From NCBI RefSeq assembly GCF_028682475.1, contig NZ_JANHLE010000012.1:98872-162871 (forward strand): a DNA stretch of 64,000 nt. The letters are read 5' to 3'. The position numbers and the translations under genes were made by a program. Every line of letters begins with the position of its first letter. Within the stretch, counting starts at the first letter, position 1. A model generated the notes under the pieces. It was not told the DNA's origin and searched no databases. It was given only the letters and a program-made list of their open reading frames with translations. The stretch comes from Pseudomonas putida (GTDB lineage Bacteria > Pseudomonadota > Gammaproteobacteria > Pseudomonadales > Pseudomonadaceae). This document shows positions 36,441 to 45,674 of this stretch, piece after piece.

Positions 36441-38885
36441 TCAGTAAGCCATCGACCAGGTCAGGGTGTAGGTGCGACCGCGGCCCTGATAGTCATACAA
36501 GTACTCCGGGCCGTAGGTGGGCGAATAGAACAGGGTCGCGCGCTGGCCCCAGACCGTACTGTACTGTTTGTCGAGCAGGTTCTGGATGCCGGCACTGAAG
36601 GTGCCGAAACCGGTGTCCTGGCTGCCCAGCAAGTCAAAGGTGGTGTAGCCGCTGATCTCGTGATCGGCATCATCCTTGAGGGTGAAGGCGTGGTTGGCTT
36701 GCAGGCGCGCACTGCGCCCATCGCCCTTCCAGCCAACGAAGGCCGTGGATTTGGACAGCGAGGCATAACGGGCATCACGCTTAATCCAGTCACCGTCCTT
36801 GTCCTCCTCCTCCGAACGCACCAGATGCAGGGTGCTACCGGCTTCCCAGCCACTTTCGAAGTGACGGGTCAGCGCGCCCTCGAAGCCGAAGTCACGGCTC
36901 TTCTGATCTTCGACGTTGATGGTCAAGGTGGCCATGTCGGTGGTGATGATCTTGTCCGACCAGATGTAGTACACCGACGCCTGGGCATCCCAGTCCAGAT
37001 CGGCATAGCGCCAGCCCAGTTCGACCTGACGGCTCTTGATTCCCGCCAGCGGGTTGTCTTCGACGCTCAAGCCGGGTTTGCCGTAATACTTGGCCGGGTC
37101 GGGCAGATCGAAACCTTCGCCGTAGTTGGTCCAGACCTGATGACCGTTCTTGAAGTCATAGATGGTGCCAAGGTTGAACAGGTTGACCTGGTAGTCGTTA
37201 TTACCGCCGGGTACGTTCTTGAAGTCGCCGACATCCACGTCCATCTGCTGGCGCCGGGCACCACCGGAGACGGTCAGGTTGTCGGTCGCGTGCCAATCCA
37301 GCTGGGCGTAGTACGACAGGCCATCGACCCGGTAACTGGGATAGCGCGGCGCCTTGCTGGCCTTGTCCAGGTCCAGGCCACCGCTTTCAGACGACGTCAG
37401 GGCATCGAAGGTGGTCTGCTCGGCGTTGAAGCGCTCGCGGTCCAGGTCCACGCCGTAGGTCAGCTTGAGCGCGTCCCACTGCTTGGCGAACAGCGCCTTG
37501 AGACTGCTTACTTCAAAGTTCTGCTGCGACGCAGCGAAGTACACACCCTTGACGCCCGCCGGCTTGCCGGGGTTGTAGTAGGGGAACGGATAGAAGTTGT
37601 CGTCTTCTTTACGGTACGACGCCTGCAGGTAGAAGTCCTGACCGAGCACATCGCTGTGATGGTAATTGGCATTGAGCAACAGACGCTTGGTGCGTGGTTC
37701 CAGGTCGGTGGAGTAGCCACTGCGCAGCTCTGCATCCTCCAGGTTCGAGGGCGCATTGTGCTTCAGATTGGGAAAGTAGATCCCGGTGCTGCCGTGGTTG
37801 CCCGAATCGTAATACTGGGCCAGCAGGTCGAGGCTTTGTTCGTCGTTGAATTGCAGACCCAGGCTGCCGAGCACATCAATGGTGCGGTTGTACTGCAAGT
37901 CGGTCTGGGTGTTGTCGATGAAAATCTGGTCGCCGGCGCCGTCATAGAAGGCTTCGTTCTGCTCGCCGGAAATCCCCAGGCGTGCGTTGACCCGCTCGTT
38001 GCCACCGCTGACCGATTGAGCGATGCGCGTCGAAAGGTCATCGCTGTTGTTGAAGCCACTGCTGGCGCCAACCTGGGTCTCGAAACGCGCTGGCCCGGCT
38101 TCACCCTTCTTGGTGACGATGTTGATGATGCCGCCCGTGGCGCCGCCGCCGTAGATGGCACTGGCCCCGGAAAGTACTTCGACACGCTGGACGTTGAACG
38201 GCGAGATGCTGTCGAACTGCCGCGACAGGCCACGGGAACTGTTCTGGCTGACACCGTCGATCATCACCAGAACGTTACGACCACGCATGTTCTGGCCATA
38301 GTTGGTACGCCCTTCCGGTGCCAGGTCCAGGCCGGGTACCAGCTTGCCAATGGCCTCCTTGAGGCTGACACCGCTGTTGATCTGTTCGTTGAGCTGCTGC
38401 TGATCAACCACCCAGACGGTGCCGGGAATTTCACTGATCGAAGTGCTGGTACGGGAAGCGACGCTGACTTCAATGGGTTTGAGGCTGACGCTGGCAGGAG
38501 TGTTCTGCGCCTTGCGCAGGATTACCGTGCGCGAATCGCTGAACTGCCAGCTCATGCCGCTGCCGGCCAGCAGGTTCTGCAAGGCCTGGGCGATGCTGTA
38601 GTTGCCCTCGAGGGCCGGGCTTTGCAAGCCGGCGACGTCGGCGGTGGTATACAGCAGATGCAGGCCGGCCTGGTCGGCGAAGGCGGTCAGGGCCTGGTCA
38701 AGGTCCTGGGCTGGCAGCGCCAGGCTCACTTCACGGTCTTGCTGGGTGCTGGATTGCGCGGTATTCACGCTATCGGCCGCGTGTACCCAGACTGGGCCGA
38801 GCAGCGCGGCGACGGCGGTGGACGCCAGCAGAGCGTGTTTGAAACTACCGGTGGAGCGGGCGATTGGCTTGAGCGTAGCCTTCAC
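36441..38885 (-). CDS. TonB-dependent siderophore receptor with signalling domain
   Basis: An 814-residue outer-membrane receptor. The signal peptide is about 1-36. Residues about 50-105 form the STN domain that signals to an anti-sigma factor (LPAQDLDQALTAFADQAGLHLLY). The plug follows at about 140-260 (MRGRNVLVMIDGVSQN, LSGASAIYGGGATGGIINIVTKK), then a 22-strand barrel ending WSMAY. It resembles aerobactin/rhizobactin-type (IutA/RhtA) receptors. The fecI-fecR pair upstream on the same strand is the expected signalling partner. Confidence 0.9.
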   Translation of the reverse strand: MKATLKPIARSTGSFKHALLASTAVAALLGPVWVHAADSVNTAQSSTQQDREVSLALPAQDLDQALTAFADQAGLHLLYTTADVAGLQSPALEGNYSIAQALQNLLAGSGMSWQFSDSRTVILRKAQNTPASVSLKPIEVSVASRTSTSISEIPGTVWVVDQQQLNEQINSGVSLKEAIGKLVPGLDLAPEGRTNYGQNMRGRNVLVMIDGVSQNSSRGLSRQFDSISPFNVQRVEVLSGASAIYGGGATGGIINIVTKKGEAGPARFETQVGASSGFNNSDDLSTRIAQSVSGGNERVNARLGISGEQNEAFYDGAGDQIFIDNTQTDLQYNRTIDVLGSLGLQFNDEQSLDLLAQYYDSGNHGSTGIYFPNLKHNAPSNLEDAELRSGYSTDLEPRTKRLLLNANYHHSDVLGQDFYLQASYRKEDDNFYPFPYYNPGKPAGVKGVYFAASQQNFEVSSLKALFAKQWDALKLTYGVDLDRERFNAEQTTFDALTSSESGGLDLDKASKAPRYPSYRVDGLSYYAQLDWHATDNLTVSGGARRQQMDVDVGDFKNVPGGNNDYQVNLFNLGTIYDFKNGHQVWTNYGEGFDLPDPAKYYGKPGLSVEDNPLAGIKSRQVELGWRYADLDWDAQASVYYIWSDKIITTDMATLTINVEDQKSRDFGFEGALTRHFESGWEAGSTLHLVRSEEEDKDGDWIKRDARYASLSKSTAFVGWKGDGRSARLQANHAFTLKDDADHEISGYTTFDLLGSQDTGFGTFSAGIQNLLDKQYSTVWGQRATLFYSPTYGPEYLYDYQGRGRTYTLTWSMAY

Positions 38886-38905
38886 AATGTTCTTCCAGGC
38901 AAGGT

Positions 38906-38924
38906 GTAAATGAGAATGGATTGC
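38906..38924. promoter_or_regulatory. Possible Fur box ahead of the TonB receptor
   Basis: GTAAATGAGAATGGATTGC matches the 19-bp Fur consensus at about 11 positions and lies 21 bp before the receptor start. A second promoter here would let iron control the receptor directly in addition to FecI. Confidence 0.35.
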
Positions 38925-38999
38925 TGATCAGTCTCACTACGACGATTGGGCGAAGAAGAACTTGCAGTGCCAACGTGAATTTATTTTTCTGTTCCGATC

Positions 39000-39070
39000 T
39001 ATCGCGGGGCAAGCCCGCTCCCACAGGTGCATCACGTTCCCCCCGGTGGGAGCGGGCTTGCCCCGCGATA
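39000..39070. repeat. REP inverted pair between fecR and the receptor
   Basis: Two perfect inverted 25-base arms (39000-39024 and 39046-39070) of the GGGAGCGGGCTTGCCCCGCG type, separated by 21 bases. Such a structure between fecR and the receptor could reduce read-through or stabilise the upstream message. Confidence 0.85.
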
Positions 39071-39077
39071 GCATTGA

Positions 39078-39956
39078 TCAATACACCACAGCCAGCCAAG
39101 GCAGATAGGTAACCTTCAGCGCATAACGCTGCTCAAGCGTACGCAACAACCCTTGAGGGTCATCCAGGTCAAACACCCCACTGACCTGCATTGCCCCCAG
39201 CTGCTGATCGGACAACACAATGCGCCCATGCTGATAGCGCTCAAGCTCGGCCAGCACCTCGCGCAATGGTTTGCCGTTGAAGATCAGCTTGCCGCGCTGC
39301 CAGGCAGTCAGCGCCCCGGCGTCCGCAGTGGCCTGCAACCTGCGCTCACCCACCTGTGCCTCACCCTCGGCAATGACCACGCGGTTATGGCTGCCATCAC
39401 GACGCACACTAAATACCGCCCCACTCCCCTGCACCGATTCGCCACCGGCCTCGACGACAAAGGGGCGCGGGTCGCTGGCCGGCTCGAACAGCGCCTCGCC
39501 CGCCGTGAGCATCAACCGACGCTGGCCATCGCTGAAGTCCACCGACAAGGCACTGCCACTGTTAAGCAGTACCTGCGAGCCGTCGGCAAGGGTAATGCGC
39601 TGCTGCTGACCGACGCTGGTGTGGTAGTCGGCGAGCAAGGCCGGCGCCTGTTGCCAGCCACCATAGCCGACCAGCGCCAACACCAGCGAAGCGGCCAGGG
39701 CCGAACCCCAGCGACGACGGCGTGGCGCTGGGACCGTCAACTCGGCAGCGGCCCGGGTCTGGCCCAGATCACCCCACAAGGCCTCCGCCTCCTGCGCCGC
39801 CTCGGCGTGGGCCGGACTCAACTGCCGCCAACGCTGGTAACGCGTGCGATCGGCGTCACTGGCGTTGCCGGAATGCAACAACACCTGCCAGTCGAGGGCA
39901 TCGTCGGATAAATCGCTGAGCGGCTGCGGTACAGGCATGGTCAAGGCATCAATCAT
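39078..39956 (-). CDS. FecR-family anti-sigma factor
   Basis: A 292-residue inner-membrane protein. The N-terminal cytoplasmic anti-sigma domain (about 1-75, DWQVLLHSGNASDADRTRYQRW) is followed by one transmembrane helix (about 87-105) and a periplasmic FecR domain (LADGSQVLLNSGSALSVDF, LTAGEALFEPASDPRPFVV). Its start overlaps the end of fecI by 8 bp. It transmits receptor occupancy to the sigma factor. Confidence 0.9.
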   Translation of the reverse strand: MIDALTMPVPQPLSDLSDDALDWQVLLHSGNASDADRTRYQRWRQLSPAHAEAAQEAEALWGDLGQTRAAAELTVPAPRRRRWGSALAASLVLALVGYGGWQQAPALLADYHTSVGQQQRITLADGSQVLLNSGSALSVDFSDGQRRLMLTAGEALFEPASDPRPFVVEAGGESVQGSGAVFSVRRDGSHNRVVIAEGEAQVGERRLQATADAGALTAWQRGKLIFNGKPLREVLAELERYQHGRIVLSDQQLGAMQVSGVFDLDDPQGLLRTLEQRYALKVTYLPWLAVVY

Positions 39957-40467
39957 GGTTGTGTTTGAGCCAGTCGCGGCAATGGCGCAGGGCCTGGCCG
40001 ATGTATTTTGCCACCATGCTCTCGGAAACGCCCAGCTGTTGTGCGATTTGCGCCTGGGTCAGGCCTTCGACGCGATTGAGCAACAATGCCTGACGAGCGT
40101 TGGCAGGCAGCTGCAGCAACGCTTCGTCCAATTGTGCCAGGCGCTCACGGGCCAGCAAGGCAGCCTCCGGTGCGGGTGCCGGGCACGGCACCTGGCTTGC
40201 GGCTGCGCTGTCGTCGAGATTGCCGGCCATGCGCTGTTCGCGGCGCAGGGTATCGATGGCCAGGTTGCCGGCCACGCGGAAGATGAAACTGCGCGCATGC
40301 AACACCGGCACATCCTGCTGCTCGATCTTGACCAGCTTGAGGTAGGTTTCCTGGGCCACATCAGCGGCCCGCTGACGGTCGCTCATGCGCCGGGTCAGGA
40401 ACTGCAGCAGGTCATCGTAATGTTCCTGGAAACTGGCCAGCAGCCCGGACACGGGAGACGTCAACAT
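39949..40467 (-). CDS. FecI-family ECF sigma factor
   Basis: A 172-residue sigma factor. Sigma region 2 is at about 15-85 (DRQRAADVAQETYLKLVKI) and region 4 at about 110-165 (LPANARQALLLNRVEGLTQAQIAQQLGVSESMVAKYI). It should direct transcription of the TonB receptor when the siderophore is bound. No clear ribosome site precedes ATG 40467. Confidence 0.9.
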   Translation of the reverse strand: MLTSPVSGLLASFQEHYDDLLQFLTRRMSDRQRAADVAQETYLKLVKIEQQDVPVLHARSFIFRVAGNLAIDTLRREQRMAGNLDDSAAASQVPCPAPAPEAALLARERLAQLDEALLQLPANARQALLLNRVEGLTQAQIAQQLGVSESMVAKYIGQALRHCRDWLKHNHD

Positions 40468-40507
40468 GGAGGGATTCGATGGGCCTTGGCAACGGAAGTC
40501 AGACGTT

Positions 40508-40526
40508 AATGAGAAACAGTATCGTT
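40508..40526. promoter_or_regulatory. Possible Fur box ahead of fecI
   Basis: AATGAGAAACAGTATCGTT, about 40 bp before the fecI start, is a partial match to the Fur consensus (its complement reads GATACT-GTTTCT-CATT). Expected from the known iron control of FecI systems but weak on sequence alone. Confidence 0.35.
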
Positions 40527-40581
40527 CAAAAGACCGACAGGTTTCAACGTCCCCGTGTTTTCGCGCCAGCCCAGTTCGGCT

Positions 40582-40836
40582 TTACTTGGCCGCCGCCATC
40601 AGTTTGTTGACTTCACTACGGACCATATTGGCGAACTCGGGCGGCGACATGCCGTCCAGTTCCGAGCGCACCCATTCGGCCCATTTGCCCTTGCGCCGGG
40701 GCTTTTCGGCGATCAGCCGCGCGGCTTCGCCCTTGGCCTTGCCCAGGTTGGTCTGCCAGAGCTCGAACAGTCGCGCTTTCTCGTCCTCGATCTGCGCCCG
40801 TTCGGCGAAGCTCTTGTTGGCCAGATTGAAACTCAT
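40582..40836 (-). CDS. Conserved hypothetical small charged protein
   Basis: An 84-residue soluble protein, mostly helical and rich in Lys, Glu and Ala (FAERAQIEDEKARLFELWQTNL). No signal peptide or membrane segment. The ATG 40836 lies after GGACACCCCTC on the minus strand with a weak GACACC-type site. I do not recognise a family. It is divergent from the DUF883 gene. Confidence 0.6.
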   Translation of the reverse strand: MSFNLANKSFAERAQIEDEKARLFELWQTNLGKAKGEAARLIAEKPRRKGKWAEWVRSELDGMSPPEFANMVRSEVNKLMAAAK

Positions 40837-40967
40837 GAGGGGTGTCCTGCCACTGGAAAATAGGCGCTATCTTACACTGTAGCCGCAAGGGCCCGGCAAA
40901 CCGCTGCAACTTTCCGCGCCCACCGGCATCCATTGTTCAATGCCCATCAATCGACGAGGAAGTGTCC

Positions 40968-41288
40968 ATGGCCAGGAAAACCACGGTGCAAGCCGATGCC
41001 GAGCAAATCAAGGATCAGGCGTTCAGCGAATTGCAGATCTTGATCGAAGAGTCGGAAAAACTGCTGCGCGACAGCGCCGCGCTGGTTGGCGAAGACGCCG
41101 AAACCCTGCGCGAGCAGGTCGGGCTCAAGCTCAAGCAGGCGCGTGAAGCGATCGGTACTGTGCGCAGCAAGGCGCAGCCGATGGTTGATGCCACTCAGGA
41201 CTACATTGGTGGTCATCCGTGGCAGACCGTCGCGATTTCGGCGGGGTTCGGCTTGGTGGTGGGGCTGTTGCTCGGGCGGCGGTCTTAG
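40968..41288 (+). CDS. DUF883 (ElaB/YqjD-type) membrane-anchored protein
   Basis: A 106-residue protein. A long amphipathic helix (about 8-75) is followed by a C-terminal membrane segment (WQTVAISAGFGLVVGLLLG, about 84-102) ending GRRS. YqjD in E. coli binds ribosomes and the inner membrane in stationary phase. ATG 40968 follows GAGGAAG. Family call is firm; role inferred. Confidence 0.82.
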   Translation: MARKTTVQADAEQIKDQAFSELQILIEESEKLLRDSAALVGEDAETLREQVGLKLKQAREAIGTVRSKAQPMVDATQDYIGGHPWQTVAISAGFGLVVGLLLGRRS

Positions 41289-41310
41289 TAGCAGCAGGTG
41301 TTTCAAGCCT

Positions 41311-41382
41311 TCGCTGGCAAGGCCAGCTCCCACAAAGACAGGTGATGCATCAACAACTGTGGGAGCCGGCATTGCCGGCGAT
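41311..41382. repeat. REP inverted pair
   Basis: An arm TCGCTGGCAAGGCCAGCTCCCAC (41311-41333) and an inverted arm GTGGGAGCCGGCATTGCCGGCGAT (41359-41382) with related but not identical stems. They lie between the convergent DUF883 and response-regulator genes. Confidence 0.75.
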
Positions 41383-41397
41383 AGAGGCGACGCGATT

Positions 41398-42024
41398 TCA
41401 GCGCAAGCTCAATGGCTGCACTACCCCACAAGCAATCGCCATCCCCACCAACGCGGGCAGGTGCTCGGCCTCCATGCGCTTCATCACCCGTGCCCGATAC
41501 AGGTCCACGGTCTTCACACTGACCTCAAGCTGCTCGGCGATCTCGCGATTACTGAAGCCCTGCACCAGTGGCACGAACACATCCCGCTCACGCGGGGTCA
41601 GGCTGTCAATCCGCGTCTGCACCGCCGCACGCGCGCAGCTGCCCGCCAGCGCCTGGACTGAACGCTCGAGCGCCGCCTGGACTGCGTCCAGCAACAGCTG
41701 GTCGTTATAGGGCTTTTCAATGAAATCACAGGCACCGGCCTTGAACGCCCGGACCACGATCGGGACGTCGGCATGACCACTGAGGAAGATCACCGGCAGG
41801 TCGACGTCGCGCGCGCGCAAGGCCTCTTGCACACTCAGCCCGCCCATCCCGGGCATGCGTACATCGAGCAACACACAGGCGGGCAAGTGTGCGTCACAGG
41901 CCTCCAGAAACGCCTGGCCACTGGTAAAAGGCAACGCCTGAATCCCGACCGACTCCAGCAGCCAGACTGTGGAATCGAGCATGCCCTGGTCATCGTCGAC
42001 CACATAGACTTTCGGTTGCTGCAT
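41398..42024 (-). CDS. FixJ/NarL-type response regulator
   Basis: A 208-residue regulator. The receiver domain carries Asp10-12 and the phosphorylated Asp54 (LLDVRMPGM), with Lys in EKPY. The LuxR-type helix-turn-helix is at about 145-200 (LTPRERDVFVPLVQGFSNREIAEQLEVSVKTVDLYRARVMKRM). ATG 42024 follows AGAGGAAG. It is 14 bp downstream of its sensor kinase and likely controls the divergent acyl-CoA ligase operon. Confidence 0.88.
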   Translation of the reverse strand: MQQPKVYVVDDDQGMLDSTVWLLESVGIQALPFTSGQAFLEACDAHLPACVLLDVRMPGMGGLSVQEALRARDVDLPVIFLSGHADVPIVVRAFKAGACDFIEKPYNDQLLLDAVQAALERSVQALAGSCARAAVQTRIDSLTPRERDVFVPLVQGFSNREIAEQLEVSVKTVDLYRARVMKRMEAEHLPALVGMAIACGVVQPLSLR

Positions 42025-42038
42025 CACACTTCCTCTGT

Positions 42039-43823
42039 TCAGACACTTGCCACTGGCGCCAGCCGGCAACACAAGGTCAAGCCACCCGCCGCACCCGGCA
42101 ACGCCTGCAAAGTACCGCCAAAGCCCTCGATGATACTGCGGCTCATGCTCAAGCCAAGCCCCAGGCCTTCCGGCTTGCTGGTGTTGAAGGGAGTAAAAAT
42201 ACCGTCCAGACGCTCTGCCGACACACCGGGGCCCTGATCGCTGACCTGTATCTGTACTTGCCCTTCGCTCAGCGCGGCGCTGAGCACGATACGCGAGGGT
42301 TGGCCCTGATGCTGCTCGCGGTTGGCGTCGATTGCATTGCGCAACAGGTTGAGCAGTACCTGTTCGAGCAAGACCCGGTCGGCATAGACCGCAGGTAGCG
42401 GATCGCCGATCTCCAGCTCGATGCTCACCTGGTCGCGCGCCGCCTCCCAATCGCACAGGCGAACCGCTTCACTCGCGACATCGGCAACGGCCAACGCCTG
42501 CAAACGCCGCGGCTCCTTGCGTAAGAACGCACGCAAGCGTTTGATCACTTCGGCGGCGTGGGTCGCCTGTTCGCTGATGCGCTGCAAGCCCTGGGCAACC
42601 CGCGGGGCGGCCTGCGGATCACGATCCAGGGCTTGCAGATAACGCTGACTGGCCCCAGCGTAATTAACCACAGCGGCCAGCGGCTGATTGATTTCATGCG
42701 CGATGCCGGAGGCCAGTTCGCCGAGCGTGATCAACCGCGCGCTGTGGGCCAGTTCGTCTTGATGGCGGCGCTGCTGATTTTCGCGCAATTCGCGCTCGGT
42801 CATGTCGCGGGCTACCAGCGAGTAGTAGCGCTCGCCACCGGTGCCACGATGGGCCAGCAGCACCAATGACACCGGAAACGCCGCAGCGCCCTGCCAGGGA
42901 ACCAGCCGAGTCTCGGCGTGCCAGACCCCCGACTGTTCGGCGCACTGCCAGCCTTCGCGGTCCAGGCGTTGCTGCAAGCCTGGATCGAGCAATGCCTGTA
43001 ATCGCGGCAATACCTCTACTTCCTGCAACCCCAGCGCCCGTCGCGCCGAACGATTGAGGTAACTGAGGTGGCCGTCGCGGTCGGTGAACAGCACCAGGTC
43101 GGTGTTGGCCTCCACCACTTCGGCCAGGCGCCTGCGGTTCTCCTGCGCCTCGATGCGCACGCTGATGTCTCGTGAGACGCTGACAATCTCCACCACCGCC
43201 CCGGTATAGGTTTCGCGAATTGCCCGGCTGGCAATCTCGAACCACAGGTCGCGACCGTCGCGATGACGCACGCGGCAGGTCATGGTCTGGTAACCGTCCT
43301 GCTCCAGGGCCTGGGCGGCTTGCAGCAACGCCTGCTGACGGTCCTGGGGATGAAACAGTGAGTGCACTGCGACCCCGCGCAGTTCCTCGGGCCAATAGCC
43401 AAGCAAGCGATAGGACGCCGGCGAGGAATCGAGAAAACAGCCGTCGGGGCTGTGCCGGGAAATCAGGTCGGTGGTGTTTTCGGTGATCAGTCGATACAGA
43501 CGCCGGGCCTGGCTGGCCTCACGCTCGGCCAGGCGCTCGGCCGTGGCGTCACGGCATCGCGCCAGCACCTGAGCGGTGCTGGCGGGAATCAAGGTCCACA
43601 GCAGGATCCTGTCAGCCACCGCCGCTTCGACATCACTGATGGCGCGCGCCTGGTTCAGGCAAGCGTTGACCAGCGCCTGGACGTTACTCGGCAACCAGTA
43701 GTCGACCGTACGCGCCGGCCAGGGCCCGAGCATCGCCTGCAAGGCCGGATTGACTGCCAGCACGGCTGCAGATGCATCCAGGATGAGACTGGGCTGTGGG
43801 TCGCTGGCGAGCAAATACGTCAT
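42039..43823 (-). CDS. PAS-domain sensor histidine kinase (FixL-like)
   Basis: A 594-residue soluble kinase without membrane segments. Up to three PAS domains precede the kinase: about 5-80, 108-225 (HSPDGCFLDSSPASYRLLGY) and 230-350 (FTDRDGHLSYLNRSARRALG). His376 in SGIAHEINQPLAA is phosphorylated. NLLRNAIDA and GLGLGLSMSRSIIEGFGG are the N and G boxes. ATG 43823 is chosen; TTG 43835 in frame is possible. Signal unknown, perhaps an intracellular acyl compound. Confidence 0.86.
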   Translation of the reverse strand: MTYLLASDPQPSLILDASAAVLAVNPALQAMLGPWPARTVDYWLPSNVQALVNACLNQARAISDVEAAVADRILLWTLIPASTAQVLARCRDATAERLAEREASQARRLYRLITENTTDLISRHSPDGCFLDSSPASYRLLGYWPEELRGVAVHSLFHPQDRQQALLQAAQALEQDGYQTMTCRVRHRDGRDLWFEIASRAIRETYTGAVVEIVSVSRDISVRIEAQENRRRLAEVVEANTDLVLFTDRDGHLSYLNRSARRALGLQEVEVLPRLQALLDPGLQQRLDREGWQCAEQSGVWHAETRLVPWQGAAAFPVSLVLLAHRGTGGERYYSLVARDMTERELRENQQRRHQDELAHSARLITLGELASGIAHEINQPLAAVVNYAGASQRYLQALDRDPQAAPRVAQGLQRISEQATHAAEVIKRLRAFLRKEPRRLQALAVADVASEAVRLCDWEAARDQVSIELEIGDPLPAVYADRVLLEQVLLNLLRNAIDANREQHQGQPSRIVLSAALSEGQVQIQVSDQGPGVSAERLDGIFTPFNTSKPEGLGLGLSMSRSIIEGFGGTLQALPGAAGGLTLCCRLAPVASV

Positions 43824-43855
43824 GGCGGTGCTCAACGAGTTGTGTTTAAAGCGCC

Positions 43856-43884
43856 TATAGTACTTCTACTATATTGCTATAGTC
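43856..43884. promoter_or_regulatory. Three-copy TATAGTA repeat, probable operator
   Basis: TATAGTA (43856-43862), TACTATA (43867-43873) and TATAGTC (43878-43884) occur at exactly 11-bp steps with alternating orientation. The first two form a perfect inverted repeat around CTTC, the last two around TTGC. It is in the 202-bp gap between the sensor kinase and the divergent acyl-CoA ligase. It is a good candidate site for the adjacent FixJ-like regulator or an autoregulator. Confidence 0.55.
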
Positions 43885-44025
43885 TATCTTCCAAGTACCA
43901 TAGCGTTTCACGTAAAAATTGTGACACCTGAAGGGCCTGCCCTTCACGACACCTGATCAGAGCTAACAATCAGCCACCGGGGGTTGCAGTTCGCCATACG
44001 GGCGCCCCCTGCACAGGAACCATTC

Positions 44026-45648
44026 ATGTCGATCTTCTCCCAGGGCCTGGCGCCCGCCCCTGTCAATCACCAGGCCCTGAGCCCCCTGAGTTTCATCGAA
44101 CGCACGGCAGCGGTCTACGGCCAGTACCCGGCGGTGATTCATGGTGCCATCCGGCGCAACTGGCAACAGACCTACGAACGCTCCCGACGCCTGGCCAGTG
44201 CCCTGGCTGGCCGCGGGATCGCTCAGGGCGATACGGTAGCGGTGATGCTGCCGAACATTCCGGCCATGCTTGAAGCGCACTTCGGTGTGCCGATGATTGG
44301 CGCTGTGCTCAACGCCCTCAACGTACGCCTGGACGCCGAAGCCATTGCGTTCATGCTCGAACACGGTGAAGCCAAGGTGCTGATCACCGACCGCGAGTTC
44401 CACAAGGTCATCAGCGCAGCGCTGGCGCTGATGGAATACCCGCCGCTGGTGGTCGATGTCGATGATCCGGAATACGGCGAGGGCCAGGCGGTCAGTGACC
44501 TGGACTATGAGGCCTTTCTCGCCGAAGGCGATCCCGAATTCGCCTGGCAATGGCCCGAGGACGAATGGCAGGCCATCTCGCTGAACTACACCTCCGGCAC
44601 CACCGGCAATCCCAAAGGCGTGGTCTATCACCACCGCGGCGCCTACCTCAACGCGCTGGGTAACCAGATGACCTGGGCCATGGGTAACCATCCGGTCTAC
44701 CTGTGGACCCTGCCGATGTTCCACTGCAACGGCTGGTGCTACCCCTGGACCGTCACGGCGCTGGCGGGCACTCATGTGTTCCTGCGCCGCGTCGACCCGC
44801 AGAAGATCCTCACCCTTATCCGTGAACATCAGGTGACCCACCTGTGCGGTGCGCCGATCGTGCTTAACGCCCTGATCAACATGCCTGACTCGGCCAAAGC
44901 GGCCATCGACCACCCGGTCAACGCCATGGTCGCCGGTGCCGCGCCACCGGCCAAGGTCATCGGTGCAGTGGAAGAAATGGGCATCAAGGTCACCCACGTC
45001 TACGGCCTGACTGAAGTTTACGGCCCGGTGACCGTGTGCGCCTGGCACGCTGAATGGGACGAGCAGCCGCTGGCTGAACGGGCGCGGATCAAGTCGCGTC
45101 AGGGTGTGCGCTACCCCACTCTGGAAGGCTTGATGGTTGCCGACCCGCAAACCCTGGAACCGGTGCAACGCGATGGCAACACCCTGGGTGAAATATTCAT
45201 GCGCGGCAACACGGTGATGAAGGGCTATCTGAAAAACCCCGAAGCCACGGCCGAAGCCTTCCGCGGCGGTTGGTTTCATACCGGCGACCTGGCGGTCTGG
45301 CATGCCGACGGCTATGTGGAAATCAAGGACCGGCTCAAGGACATCATCATTTCCGGCGGCGAGAACATCTCCACCATCGAAGTCGAAGACACCCTCTACA
45401 AGCACCCGGCCGTCCTCGAAGCCGCCGTGGTTGCCCGCCCGGATGACAAGTGGGGCGAAACGCCCTGTGCCTACATCACCCTCAAGGTGGGCTTCGAGCA
45501 GACCCGCGACACCGACATCATCAGTTTCTGCCGTGAGCACCTGGCGGGCTTCAAGCTGCCCAAGACCGTGGTCTTCAGCGAACTGCCGAAAACCTCCACC
45601 GGCAAGATCCAGAAGTACCTGTTGCGCGACTGGGCCAAGGCGCTCTGA
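44026..45648 (+). CDS. AMP-dependent acyl-CoA synthetase (DmdB-like)
   Basis: A 540-residue cytoplasmic ligase of a medium-chain or methylmercaptopropionate type. YTSGTTGNPKGVVYHH (about 187-202) is the ATP-binding P-loop, GWFHTGDLAVWHADGYVEIKDR (about 415-436) binds AMP, and the Lys in TSTGKIQKY near the end is catalytic. ATG 44026 has CAGGAA upstream. It is followed after 26 bp by an acyl-CoA dehydrogenase of the DmdC type, making a pathway pair. Confidence 0.88.
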   Translation: MSIFSQGLAPAPVNHQALSPLSFIERTAAVYGQYPAVIHGAIRRNWQQTYERSRRLASALAGRGIAQGDTVAVMLPNIPAMLEAHFGVPMIGAVLNALNVRLDAEAIAFMLEHGEAKVLITDREFHKVISAALALMEYPPLVVDVDDPEYGEGQAVSDLDYEAFLAEGDPEFAWQWPEDEWQAISLNYTSGTTGNPKGVVYHHRGAYLNALGNQMTWAMGNHPVYLWTLPMFHCNGWCYPWTVTALAGTHVFLRRVDPQKILTLIREHQVTHLCGAPIVLNALINMPDSAKAAIDHPVNAMVAGAAPPAKVIGAVEEMGIKVTHVYGLTEVYGPVTVCAWHAEWDEQPLAERARIKSRQGVRYPTLEGLMVADPQTLEPVQRDGNTLGEIFMRGNTVMKGYLKNPEATAEAFRGGWFHTGDLAVWHADGYVEIKDRLKDIIISGGENISTIEVEDTLYKHPAVLEAAVVARPDDKWGETPCAYITLKVGFEQTRDTDIISFCREHLAGFKLPKTVVFSELPKTSTGKIQKYLLRDWAKAL

Positions 45649-45674
45649 TCCCCCTTTGACAGCGAGAAATCCGC

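Noticed and set aside
36426..38909. An 827-codon plus-strand open frame
   Set aside because: It is exactly antisense to the TonB receptor, whose domains are clear.
43984..45540. A 525-codon minus-strand frame opposite the acyl-CoA synthetase
   Set aside because: The plus-strand gene has all catalytic motifs; the reverse frame is a shadow.
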